Positions 8,869 to 17,003 of a stretch of DNA of 64,000 bases are shown here, one piece after another; the first letter of the stretch is position 1, and each line of letters starts with the position of its first letter. Source of the stretch: Spongiibacter taiwanensis (GTDB taxonomy: Bacteria > Pseudomonadota > Gammaproteobacteria > Pseudomonadales > Spongiibacteraceae). The stretch is from NCBI RefSeq assembly GCF_023702635.1, contig NZ_CP098455.1, positions 124,001 through 188,000 on the forward strand, written 5' to 3'. The translations under genes and the position numbers were made by a program. The notes under the pieces were generated by a model. The model was not told the origin of the DNA and ran no database searches. It saw only the letters and a program-made list of their open reading frames with translations.

Positions 8869-8884
8869 GTCCCGAAGCGGTCCC
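8869..8884 (+). repeat. Phased GTCCC repeats beside attL (putative integrase arm sites)
   Basis: GTCCC occurs at 8869 and 8880, 11 bp apart. The same word occurs at 50316, 50327 and 50338, again 11 bp apart and in the same orientation, just inside attR. One helical turn of spacing on both arms fits arm-type binding sites of a tyrosine integrase. Confidence 0.55.
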
Positions 8885-8961
8885 AGCATTCCAGTGACAA
8901 TATTTAGCGTGGGTGTGAAACCTTCTCTATATAAGGGGTTTCGCCAAAATGTGTGGGGGGT

Positions 8962-9249
8962 TCGGAAAAGCGTAATTTTTGTAATTTTTTGCGGAGGCCG
9001 TCTTATCTAGTTGTTTTTAAATCGAAAACCCGAAACGGTGAATGTAATTATTGTGTTGGTGAAGCGTAATTTAGTTACACTATTTTTAGTAATATTTGGG
9101 TAAAATAATATCTATATAAATCAATGAGTTAAAAATTAATTACGTTTTTGGTTACGGTAAATTACGGTTATTTGTAATTTTAAAATCCTTTAATAACAAT
9201 GGCTTATGACGTAAAACAGGGGGTGACTACAAAAATTACGCTTTTCCGA
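8962..9249. repeat. 22-bp perfect inverted repeat enclosing AT-rich DNA
   Basis: 8962-8983 is the exact reverse complement of 9228-9249, separated by 244 bp of AT-rich sequence full of GTAATT/AATTAC words. C/G runs flank both arms (GGGGGG before, CCCCCCC after), extending the symmetry imperfectly. Function unknown. Confidence 0.75.
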
Positions 9250-9678
9250 TGCCCCCCCTGCACCTCAGAGAACACCCACCGCCCAATCTTTCTGCACGGA
9301 CATATAAATTCGCAATAAATCAGTGGCTTACGGCTTTGCACCAAAGCTGTGCCGCGCCTGATTTTCAGCTGATTATGCATCTGCAAAAAATCTTGGACAT
9401 AAAGCGCGGAGGCGCGGCGGGGGGCGAATTGCGCGCGCCGGGGGCTGGCCCCCCTCCCTGCCCCTGTCGGGGCTTAGGCTGCACTGAATTGGTGCGTTTT
9501 TTTGGGCCGAATGTGTCCGGGGAAGAGCTGGTGGCTCGGTAAAATGCCGACCCATCCAGGGGTGGGGCGTTTGGCCACCCCCTTGGTAGGTGCTGCGAGG
9601 GCTGTGATTTTATTAACTTGACGCCCCTTATATGCTGTGGAAGTCTGGCTGAGAACCACTAATTACGGGGCTTTGACG

Positions 9679-10536
9679 ATGGATCAGATTATTCCTTTTT
9701 ACTTCCAGGGCAGCCAAGTTCGTACGCTCAAAGACGAGAACGGGCAGCCATTATTTGTAGCTACTGATGTTGCGAGTGTGCTTGGGTATGAGCGCCCGGA
9801 AAATGCTGTAGCGAGGCATTGCGCGGACTCCCTGAAACGGGGAGTCCGCAACTCGCGCGGAGAGATGCGACCCACAGATTGCATCTACGAGCCTGACGTT
9901 TACGCCATGATCTTTGGCAGCAAGCTTCCATCTGCCAAGAAGTTCCAGCGTTGGGTCTTTGAAGAGGTGCTGCCAAGCCTGCGGCGCGATGGTTACTTCC
10001 GCACAGACCGGAAGTACAACATGGAATTCCCGTTTGATATGCCTGCCATGACTCGCCAGTTTTCGGCGGGGCTGACCTACCTGGAGCGCTCCGGGGTTCC
10101 TAAGCACCGGGCGGTGGCGATGTCGAACCGCATGGTGGCTGAAGTTACTGGCATTGATGTCCTGGAGATGCTTGGCGCCAAGGAAGAGGCGCTGGCAGAG
10201 AATCCGAAGGTGGCTCAGTTCTGGAATATTTACGAGGCGGTGTGCTTGGATGAGAAGGGCAACAACATTCTGAACCACAGTAAGGATGATGCGTACATTG
10301 CCCTGAACCTGAATCACTTTATCGATGTGGCCGCAGAGAACGGCTTTGATGTGCCGGAAGGCGTGAAGTCTGCCCTGAAAACCAGCGTGGATCGCCGCTT
10401 TGTAGAAACCAAGCCGGTGAACTCCCGTATCACTGGCGGCACGGTTCGATGCTGGGTGTTCTGCACGAGCAATCCTGACCTGGTGGATTTCCAGAACGAG
10501 CGGCGGCTTCGACTAGTGGAAGAAGATACCGAGTAA
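9679..10536 (+). CDS. Bro-N antirepressor with C-terminal domain shared with the phage primase
   Basis: 285 aa from ATG 9679 (an upstream GTG/TTG-type extension is unnecessary). Residues ~1-110 are a Bro-N domain (VRTLKDENGQPLFVATDVASVLGYERPENAV… QRWVFEEVLPSLRRDGYF), DNA-binding and typical of phage antirepressors. Residues ~173-280 (LNHSKDDAYIALNLNHF … VRCWVF) closely match the last 100 residues of the primase-helicase at 39916-42576. It is the first gene after the non-coding left arm and convergent with the next gene. Exact role unknown; likely regulates the lysis/lysogeny decision. Confidence 0.85.
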   Translation: MDQIIPFYFQGSQVRTLKDENGQPLFVATDVASVLGYERPENAVARHCADSLKRGVRNSRGEMRPTDCIYEPDVYAMIFGSKLPSAKKFQRWVFEEVLPSLRRDGYFRTDRKYNMEFPFDMPAMTRQFSAGLTYLERSGVPKHRAVAMSNRMVAEVTGIDVLEMLGAKEEALAENPKVAQFWNIYEAVCLDEKGNNILNHSKDDAYIALNLNHFIDVAAENGFDVPEGVKSALKTSVDRRFVETKPVNSRITGGTVRCWVFCTSNPDLVDFQNERRLRLVEEDTE

Positions 10537-10552
10537 ATATCCGCTGGCCATC

Positions 10553-11161
10553 TTACTCAAACGTCAATTGATGAAGCTTCCAGTTCTCCGTGAAGGCAGT
10601 GTCGCCTGTGTGAAGGAACTGTATGTCGCAGTACCAAGTCATTCGGATATTAGCGTTGTAATGATTTTTTGTATCGACATGCGACTTTATCGTGTAACGG
10701 CCCCTATTTTTCCGAATGGTTATGTAGTCGTAAAAGGGGAAGTCAGCATCTTTGGGGCTCAGCATCTCCGACCTGACAAGGTCTTGGCACTTGATGCGAG
10801 CGGAAATATCTAAATCGGAGTCAATGTCGTCGAGTTCGTCGTAGTGGCTTCGGAACTTTTCTGGCAGATTGTTGTGCTCATTGACGCACCATCCTAAGAC
10901 GGTTGTGAAGAGGAGGTCGGCGTTCTTTTGTGGAGCGAAATCGTTAAGGCAGACTTTAAATTGTTCCAGGTTATATCCTGAATTGCCCTCGCTTTTTAGA
11001 AACTTGTCTATGACTTTTGGCCGATCACTTGGGGTCAGAGCTATATAGTCAGAAAGATTGAGCTGAGCGATTTCGCTTTCGGAAGGGAGGCCGTCATCGA
11101 ACAACACAACGGCTACGCCCAAACCTATAAAAATAGAACCAACCCACGAACTCCATTTCAT
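10553..11161 (-). CDS. Membrane-anchored hypothetical protein (prophage cargo)
   Basis: 202 aa from ATG 11161, which has GGAAAG 5 bases upstream; longer starts are less likely. One N-terminal hydrophobic segment (WVGSIFIGLGVAVVLF) then a soluble, acidic, Cys-containing domain, presumably periplasmic. AT content is higher than in its neighbours. It is transcribed against the surrounding phage genes, a pattern of lysogenic-conversion genes. No family recognised. Confidence 0.7.
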   Translation of the reverse strand: MKWSSWVGSIFIGLGVAVVLFDDGLPSESEIAQLNLSDYIALTPSDRPKVIDKFLKSEGNSGYNLEQFKVCLNDFAPQKNADLLFTTVLGWCVNEHNNLPEKFRSHYDELDDIDSDLDISARIKCQDLVRSEMLSPKDADFPFYDYITIRKNRGRYTIKSHVDTKNHYNANIRMTWYCDIQFLHTGDTAFTENWKLHQLTFE

Positions 11162-11218
11162 GCTGCTTTCCATTTGTTGAGTGATTTGGTGCACGCTAGC
11201 AAGGAAAGTGCTATTCTG

Positions 11219-11420
11219 CCACTACTACATCGAAAGCGGTATCCGCACCCGTCAGCCTTGCGGTTTTTTTGTGCCTTTTATTTGGGCATGAACGCCTGTT
11301 ATGGCGGGATGATAGGGCCGAATACAATACCCTTCGGGGGAATAAGCCCAGCCGCCTTTCGACGGTAGTTGAGTCCCGCCGCCCTCATTCAAGGTGGCAC
11401 ACTACTAAATCGAAAGGAGG
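11219..11420 (+). ncRNA. C4-like antisense RNA leader (P1/P4-type immunity element)
   Basis: Layout matches the C4 leader of P1/P4-like phages: ACTACTACATCGAAAG (11221) repeated as ACTACTAAATCGAAAG (11401); a terminator hairpin CCGCA…TGCGG plus T7 (~11252-11269); then a ~78-nt structured core closed by GGCGGGA (11303-11309) and TCCCGCC (11374-11380). The core segment GCCGCCTTTCGA (11351-11362) is antisense, 11 of 12 bases, to TCGAAAGGAGGC (11410-11421), which holds the ribosome site of the next gene. It therefore probably blocks translation of that gene in the lysogen. Exact RNA ends unknown. Confidence 0.7.
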
Positions 11421-11426
11421 CCATGT

Positions 11427-11756
11427 ATGGCTGCTCAAAAACATGCAAGTTGTAAAACTCCCTCCCATTCAGCCGAGGCTGTCTGGCGGCAATCGCCCAT
11501 CTCCCGCAGTGCCTTTTTGTTCTTCTTCCACTTTGTTGACTACACCCACGCCTGCAGCGTTGATCAAGATCCCCGTGAGTTCTGGCCGGAAGTGTTCCGC
11601 CTTCTGGATTTGGCGGCGACAATCCCCGGACTGAAATTGGACAGACGCATAGCCGATCTGGTGGAGCGCCTGCAGCCCGCAGTGGACGCCTTTGATTTTA
11701 TGGAATGCGCGGTGGTTCTCAGTGAGTGGCTGATGGAACACGAGGGGGAGGTGTGA
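11427..11756 (+). CDS. Small phage protein downstream of C4-like RNA
   Basis: 109 aa from ATG 11427 (another ATG at 11423 opens an 10-codon frame in a different phase). AAAGGAGG lies 7 bases upstream. Basic N-terminus with a short hydrophobic run (SAFLFFFHFVDY), then a soluble helical part. By position it corresponds to the ash/icd/ant-type genes controlled by C4 RNA in P1/P4-like phages, whose products act on the host or on the repressor. No residue-level match claimed. Confidence 0.65.
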   Translation: MAAQKHASCKTPSHSAEAVWRQSPISRSAFLFFFHFVDYTHACSVDQDPREFWPEVFRLLDLAATIPGLKLDRRIADLVERLQPAVDAFDFMECAVVLSEWLMEHEGEV

Positions 11757-11757
11757 G

Positions 11758-12057
11758 ATGGCTGGCAAAAATGGAAAATCGGTCACCCAATCGCGCGCTG
11801 ATGACGGCGTTCCAGCAAGATTCACTATTTTCGGCTTTACGCCGATTTGCCCTCACTGCACGTACCCTGCCAAGGATATTTACACTTGCTACCTTACCCG
11901 GTGCGCCACAGAGCTGTTTTTGTCCTGCAGCAACAGCCGTTGCGGGCATCGTTGGGTAGCGTCATTAACGGCGACGATGACCGTGTCGGCTTCAAAAATT
12001 GAGAGTCCAAAGGTCCGGCTGTGCAAGCAGCCGCGGGGAAGCCTTTCGGCAGTGTGA
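11758..12057 (+). CDS. Ogr/Delta-like zinc-finger late activator
   Basis: 99 aa. CPHC near residue 31, later SCSNSRCGHRWVASLTATMTVS at ~57-78, the Ogr/Delta Cys4 zinc-finger layout of P2/P4 late transcription activators. C-terminal tail after the finger is longer than in P2 Ogr (72 aa). Starts 1 bp after the previous stop, so translation is coupled, and converges on the portal gene. Candidate protein for the dyad sites at 14876, 20758 and 27884. Confidence 0.8.
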   Translation: MAGKNGKSVTQSRADDGVPARFTIFGFTPICPHCTYPAKDIYTCYLTRCATELFLSCSNSRCGHRWVASLTATMTVSASKIESPKVRLCKQPRGSLSAV

Positions 12058-12069
12058 GGTGGTGGGCGG

Positions 12070-13080
12070 CTAGTCAGAGCTGCCGAGGCCTTCGATTCGG
12101 TATTCATCAAACCGCATGACCTCTTCGCCGATCCAATCGTTCAGGGCGCGGTAGCGTTCCTGCAGGGGCTCGACCTCGTTGGCGGCGAAGACTTTTGCGG
12201 CTTTCTCGGGATCCCCGAGGCCGCTGGTGTTGGTGGGAATGACGCCCATGAGCTGGGGCGGTACGCGGTGGCCGGCCATGAGGTCGTCCCGGGTGACGTT
12301 TTTGATGTTGAAAAACTCATCCTTTGCACTGACTTCGCTGATGGGGATGATCTGCATGCCGTCTTTTTTGCCGTTGGGCGCGTACATGAACAGGTTCTTG
12401 AAGTTACCCGGGCCCTTGCTTTCCTTCATGGCCTTGCGGATCGCGTCCACATCCTCGCCATTCTGGCTGGCGTCGGTCATGTACAGGATGAAGCCTGCGT
12501 GGCTGCCGTTGTCGTAATAACGGCGGCGGAATATGGTGGCGCTCTCATTCAGCCAGGCACTCTGCAGGCTGGACATATATTCCGGCACGCCGTACATCTC
12601 TTGATTGATATCCGGTTGCAGTAGGTGGAACACCGAACCGGCCGCAAATTCGTGGGGGTTGCCCGCGTCGTGGATAAACCAGTAGGCATCTTCTTTGCCG
12701 CGGCGGGTGAATTTGCTCAGGCTGTGGCGCAGGCGGATGGGTGTGCCTAATCGGCTGGTTTCACGCTCCAAGTAGGCATTGCCGAACACCAGGTCATCGA
12801 GGACGAACTTTTCAAACTCCTGACGACTCAGCAGCGGGTGAGGGCGGAAGGTTTTCACCAACACATTTTTTTTCACCTGGATAGCACTGGAGTGGTGAGG
12901 GTTGGCCCGGTAGGTTTTGGCCAGGCCGTTGACTGATACCGGCGGCTCATACCATTTGCCGCTAAACCACGACTCGGTGTAGCCCAAGATATCCCGGGCG
13001 GCCAGCACCGGCTCGGCATCGCCAAAGGTGAACACCTCGGTCTTGTGTTTTTTGGCGGGTTTGGCTTTCGCGGTGGCCAT
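12070..13080 (-). CDS. Q: Phage portal protein (P2 gpQ)
   Basis: 336 aa (P2 gpQ is 344). PBSX-type portal features: WYEPPVSVNGLAKTYRANPHHSSAI near the start, GNAYLERE, and DDLMAGHRVPPQLMGVIP then EPLQERYRALND at the end. Forms the dodecameric DNA channel at the capsid vertex. Its ATG overlaps the stop of P by one base, and both run leftward as in P2. Confidence 0.95.
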   Translation of the reverse strand: MATAKAKPAKKHKTEVFTFGDAEPVLAARDILGYTESWFSGKWYEPPVSVNGLAKTYRANPHHSSAIQVKKNVLVKTFRPHPLLSRQEFEKFVLDDLVFGNAYLERETSRLGTPIRLRHSLSKFTRRGKEDAYWFIHDAGNPHEFAAGSVFHLLQPDINQEMYGVPEYMSSLQSAWLNESATIFRRRYYDNGSHAGFILYMTDASQNGEDVDAIRKAMKESKGPGNFKNLFMYAPNGKKDGMQIIPISEVSAKDEFFNIKNVTRDDLMAGHRVPPQLMGVIPTNTSGLGDPEKAAKVFAANEVEPLQERYRALNDWIGEEVMRFDEYRIEGLGSSD

Positions 13081-14828
13081 TAGAAAATCTCCAATATGCT
13101 GTTGTTGCCCGCGCTCTCATGGAGCGGGGCGTTGTCGAGTGCGTGCATGAGTGCCCAGGCCAAATCCGCATGGCCGCTTTCGTTGGTGCGGCTAGCCTGG
13201 TAGGTCATCTGTCCGCCGCCGGCGGTCATGGTCCGCTTGATCATCAGCATGGCGTGAACCATATCGGTCCAGCCGTTATCAAATTCCAGGCGGCCATGGG
13301 AAATAATGTCTTTGGCCTTGAGCACCATTTGGGCCTTGATGCCAGGGTTGTAGTCGTAACCCACAGCGCGGGGGAAAAAGCGGCGGACCATATCAAAAAC
13401 GCCGGTGCCAATCGCGGTTTTATCGATGCCAATATGGGTAACGTTGTAAATTTCGGTCAACTTTTTTATGCGCTCAGCTTGGTCGACAAAGTCCATGCCC
13501 ACCCAGTTAAGCTTATCCAGAATGCGGTGCTTGCCGCCCGGTACCGGCGAAGGGGCGACCACCACACAGCTGGCGTTGTCACTGGTCCGCGACGGGTCAT
13601 AGCCTATCCACACATCGCGGCTGCCGATCGGTCGGGGAGCCAGTGGCTTGTAGTCATCCCAAGCCACCCAGCTGTCCACCATGCAGGCCGTCAGTTCAGT
13701 GAAGGAAAACACCGAAAAGGTGTCATCCACAAACTGGCACATAAAGAGGTTTTCCATTTCCTCTGGGCTGTATTCCAGGCGCAACTGGTCAATATCAAAC
13801 AGGTCGCAGCCCTTAGCCTCGGCATCCAATAGAGTAACGATTTGCCGCCATTGGCCGTCTTCACACATGCGGCCGGGTGAAAGCTTTTTGTGGGAAACGT
13901 CCAACTGGATCTGGTCTTCTTTCTTGCGCCCCCGGTTAAACAGCGCACCGGTCCAAAACGGATATGCCTCGTGGTTAACGCTGGAAGGGGTAGAAAAATA
14001 GGTCTGCCGCCACTTTTTGTGAGCCGCCATTCCCGAGGCCACTTTCCTCAGTTTCTGAAAATTGTTTGTCCAGAAATATTCATCGAAATACAGATGGCCG
14101 TGGTAGCTCTGTGCGGTGTTGCTGTTGGTAGACAGGAATATCAGCTCCGCACCATTGGGCAGCACAATCGGGTCGCCAGTCAGTTCTACGTCGCCCCATT
14201 TCTTGGCCGACTGCACCACATAATTTCGGAACACGTGCGCCTGAGCTTTTGAGGCTGATATAAAAATCTGGTTGTCTCCGGTTTCTGCAGCGTCAACAAA
14301 AGCCTCGTTGGAAAAATAGTAAGTTGCGCCGATTTGGCGACTCTTTAGTACGTCTCTGATACGGCAAATGGTCTTTTTACTGAGCCAAATTTTCTGGTAG
14401 CCAAATATCTCATCCATGAACCCTTCTTTGATGCGGTCCAGCGCTTCCGGCGAGATCTCATTCTTGATTTTTTTATTGCTGCGCCGCTTTCCCCTGTTGC
14501 GATTGCGAACGTTTGGGTTTAAATCTGCCTCGTTGCCGCCATCGTCATAGCGACGAATGCGGGCTGTGCGCTCAAGGCTTTTGGTCAGCACCTCGATCTC
14601 TTTCAGGTCCTGATCGGTTTTTTCATCTTTCTTCAGCAGCTGGCACAGCCGGGCATCGATTGATTGCTCAACCCGCTGCACCACGGGCGCATTGTCCCAA
14701 TCGTCCCGACGCTTCCAGCTGTGAAGGGTGGCGCCGGGCACAGATAACCGCCGAGTAATCTCGGGAATGCGGTAGCCCTGCCAATAGAGCAACCGCGCTT
14801 CTGTTCTGTCATCTGAGGCCGTTTTCAT
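13080..14828 (-). CDS. P: Terminase large subunit (P2 gpP)
   Basis: 582 aa (P2 gpP 590). N-terminal HTH-like segment (ITRRLSVPGATLHSWKRRDDWD), Walker A-like SRQIGATYYFS (~residue 168), Walker B LYFDEYFW, and a C-terminal nuclease region beginning DVWIGYDPSRTSDNASCVVV. Packages DNA by ATP hydrolysis and cuts cos. Transcribed divergently from gene O, with the dyad at 14876 between them. Confidence 0.96.
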   Translation of the reverse strand: MKTASDDRTEARLLYWQGYRIPEITRRLSVPGATLHSWKRRDDWDNAPVVQRVEQSIDARLCQLLKKDEKTDQDLKEIEVLTKSLERTARIRRYDDGGNEADLNPNVRNRNRGKRRSNKKIKNEISPEALDRIKEGFMDEIFGYQKIWLSKKTICRIRDVLKSRQIGATYYFSNEAFVDAAETGDNQIFISASKAQAHVFRNYVVQSAKKWGDVELTGDPIVLPNGAELIFLSTNSNTAQSYHGHLYFDEYFWTNNFQKLRKVASGMAAHKKWRQTYFSTPSSVNHEAYPFWTGALFNRGRKKEDQIQLDVSHKKLSPGRMCEDGQWRQIVTLLDAEAKGCDLFDIDQLRLEYSPEEMENLFMCQFVDDTFSVFSFTELTACMVDSWVAWDDYKPLAPRPIGSRDVWIGYDPSRTSDNASCVVVAPSPVPGGKHRILDKLNWVGMDFVDQAERIKKLTEIYNVTHIGIDKTAIGTGVFDMVRRFFPRAVGYDYNPGIKAQMVLKAKDIISHGRLEFDNGWTDMVHAMLMIKRTMTAGGGQMTYQASRTNESGHADLAWALMHALDNAPLHESAGNNSILEIF

Positions 14829-14875
14829 GCGCTCAGATTACGGGCAAACCTGCCGCCCCCTTATGTAGCCAAGGT

Positions 14876-14892
14876 GTAAAGCCCTTGTTTAC
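14876..14892 (+). promoter_or_regulatory. Putative late-activator dyad between P and O
   Basis: GTAAA-GCCCTTG-TTTAC, a 5+7+5 inverted repeat in the divergent P/O intergenic region, where P2 has its Ogr-dependent PP and PO promoters. Related copies occur at 20758 and 27884. Extended similarity: GGTGTAAAG…GTTTACTC. Confidence 0.6.
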
Positions 14893-14986
14893 TCCCGCGC
14901 CGCCTTGGCGTGTCAAAACAATTCCGCAACGCTACCGCTCAATAGCTGATTTCACAGCCCAACAGCCACCAAAGCGGATGCAGAAT

Positions 14987-15844
14987 ATGAAATCGAAATT
15001 TTTCCGAGTTGCCGTTGAAGGCCAGACCACCGATGGCCGCGCCATCACCCGCGAACAGATTGTGGACATGGGCAGCACCTACAACACAGAAAAATACGGC
15101 GCCCGTATTTGGCTGGAACACTTGCGGGGCCTATTCGCCGAAGGTCCATTCCCCGCCTTGGGTGACGTGGTAGAAGTCAAAGCAGAAGAAATCAAAGAGG
15201 GCGAGTTGAAAGGAAAAATGGCCCTCTACGCCGCCATCGATCCGACCAAAGAGCTTATTGCGATTAACGAAAAGCGCCAGAAAATCTACACCTCTATCGA
15301 GTTGGACCCCGACTTCGCTGGCAGCGGCCAGGCCTATATGTACGGGCTGGGCATTACCGACAGCCCCGCCAGTCTGGGCACTGAGGCCCTGAAATTCTCG
15401 GCGGAGAAACCGGCAGAAGAAAAGCTGTTGGCCAGCCGCAAAGCCCGACCCGAGAACCTGTTCAGCGCAGCGATGGAAGTCGACATTGTGTTTGAAACCG
15501 AAAGTAAGCCGGACTCAAAAACCGACGAAAGCGGGCTCTTTGCCAAGATCAAAGACATGTTCAAAAAGCAGTCCCGTGACACACGCGAAGAGTTCAGCGC
15601 TGCCATCGATACCCAAAACGACGCCATCACCCTGGTAGCGGAAGAGGTAGTCAAGCTGTCCAGCAGCCTGGCCGATTTAGCCGATAGCGTGAAGGCGGGT
15701 GGTGACACCAGCGGACTGCAAACCCAATTCTCCGCCCTGCAGGAAGAGCTGACCACGCTCAAAACCCAGCTCGGCAAAGAACACAAGCATAGCCAGCGCC
15801 CGTCCGCCACCGGTGGTGACGGCGAAGTCCTGGCAGATTGTTAA
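14987..15844 (+). CDS. O: Capsid scaffolding protein / protease (P2 gpO)
   Basis: 285 aa from ATG 14987 (P2 gpO 284); an in-frame ATG at 14978 is possible but its spacing to AGCGG is poor. N-terminal serine-protease half with KYGARIWLEHLRG (catalytic His), ITDSPASLGTEAL (catalytic Ser), and an alpha-helical C-terminal scaffold (coiled coil ~200-265). Guides shell assembly then cleaves itself and the capsid protein. Confidence 0.93.
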   Translation: MKSKFFRVAVEGQTTDGRAITREQIVDMGSTYNTEKYGARIWLEHLRGLFAEGPFPALGDVVEVKAEEIKEGELKGKMALYAAIDPTKELIAINEKRQKIYTSIELDPDFAGSGQAYMYGLGITDSPASLGTEALKFSAEKPAEEKLLASRKARPENLFSAAMEVDIVFETESKPDSKTDESGLFAKIKDMFKKQSRDTREEFSAAIDTQNDAITLVAEEVVKLSSSLADLADSVKAGGDTSGLQTQFSALQEELTTLKTQLGKEHKHSQRPSATGGDGEVLADC

Positions 15845-15904
15845 CCCAACAACCCCGAAAGCAACAGGCCGACAGCACAAAGACTTTGATTAGGAGCAAC
15901 TGGC

Positions 15905-16948
15905 ATGCGTAAAGAAACCCGCGAAAAATACAACGGCTATTTGGCCCAGCAAGCCGCGCTGAATGCCATTGCGCTTGAAGATATCAAGGGGGGCACCAAG
16001 TTCAGTGTTGAGCCCTCAATTTCCCAAACCTTGGAAGACCGTATTCAAGAATCCTCTGCCTTCCTGCAGAGCATCAACGTGGTGCCGGTTACCGAGCAAG
16101 AGGGCGAAACCCTTGGCTTGGGTACCAGCTCTACCATCGCAGGCACTACCGATACGGATTCAACCGATCGCGCTACAACCGACCCCACCGGGCTGAACGC
16201 GTTTGGTTACCGTTGCGAGCAAACCAACTTCGACACCCACCTGAAGTATTCCAAGCTGGATATGTGGGCAAAATTCCCCGATTTTCAAACCCGCATCCGC
16301 GATGCCATTCTGCGCCAGATCGCCCGCGACCGCCTGATGATCGGGTGGAACGGTACCAGCCGCGCTGCCACCTCTAACCGTGGCACCAACCCGCTGTTGC
16401 AAGATGTGAACAAGGGCTGGATTCAGTATGTGCGCGACAATGACGCCGCCCGCATTATGAGCGAGGTCGAAGCCGCCTCTTCCGCTGTTAACGTCGGCAC
16501 CAACGCCGGTTATGACTACCAGAACCTGGACTCGCTGGTGTTCGATGTGGTCGAAAACCTGCTGGACGAATGGCATGCCGAAGACACTGGCCTAGTGGCC
16601 ATCATGGGCCGTCAACTGCTGGCGGATAAATACTTCCCCATCATTGATGACAACAACACGCCCACTGAGAAAATCGCCAGCGACATGATTATTTCCAGCA
16701 AGCGTGTTGGCGGTCTGCCAGCGGTACGGGTGCCTTTCTTCCCGGCGCGCAGCATCGTGGTGACCACATTGGACAACCTGTCCATCTACTGGCAAGAGGG
16801 CACGCGCCGCCGCACCGTGGTGGACAACGCCAAGCGCGACCGCGTGGAAGACTACCAGTCCATCAACGAAGACTACGTAGTGGAAGACACCGGCGCCTTC
16901 GCCGCTGTCGAGAATATCAAACTGTGGAACGGCACTGCCTACGCGTAA
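15905..16948 (+). CDS. N: Major capsid protein precursor (P2 gpN)
   Basis: 347 aa (P2 gpN 357), HK97-like fold. Opens MRKETREKYNGYLAQQAALN, the region trimmed by gpO in P2. GEQ-type motifs and RRRTVVDNAKRDRVEDYQSINEDYVVEDTGAFAAVENI at the C-terminus are typical. AGGAGCAACTGGC is the ribosome site. Confidence 0.96.
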   Translation: MRKETREKYNGYLAQQAALNAIALEDIKGGTKFSVEPSISQTLEDRIQESSAFLQSINVVPVTEQEGETLGLGTSSTIAGTTDTDSTDRATTDPTGLNAFGYRCEQTNFDTHLKYSKLDMWAKFPDFQTRIRDAILRQIARDRLMIGWNGTSRAATSNRGTNPLLQDVNKGWIQYVRDNDAARIMSEVEAASSAVNVGTNAGYDYQNLDSLVFDVVENLLDEWHAEDTGLVAIMGRQLLADKYFPIIDDNNTPTEKIASDMIISSKRVGGLPAVRVPFFPARSIVVTTLDNLSIYWQEGTRRRTVVDNAKRDRVEDYQSINEDYVVEDTGAFAAVENIKLWNGTAYA

Positions 16949-17003
16949 GCGTGGGTAGCTGCCGATACAGCTAAACCACTAACCAGCAATAAACGGGGCG
17001 AAC

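Larger units (their letters stand above)
8814..9335 (+). repeat. Dispersed direct repeats (AAATCAATGGNTTA family)
   Basis: TCTATATAAATCAATGGGTTA at 8814-8834 recurs with one change at 9111-9131. Shorter relatives lie at about 9194-9211 (AACAATGGCTTATGACG) and 9314-9333 (AATAAATCAGTGGCTTACGG). Four related copies in 520 bp suggest protein-binding sites, for example for integrase, an excisionase or a regulator. Confidence 0.55.
8797..9678. other. AT-rich non-coding left arm of the prophage
   Basis: About 880 bp with no credible gene. Base composition drops sharply between ~8930 and 9250, with many GTAATT/AATTAC words. It holds GTCCC repeats next to attL, a 22-bp inverted repeat and a set of AATCAATGG-like direct repeats (listed separately). 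The 9250-9640 part is GC-rich and shows nothing coding. It probably contains the left integrase arm and regulatory or replication sites. Confidence 0.6.

Noticed and set aside
11174-11368. 64-codon plus-strand frame upstream of the 11427 gene
   Set aside because: Overlaps the C4-like RNA, including its terminator hairpin; no ribosome site.
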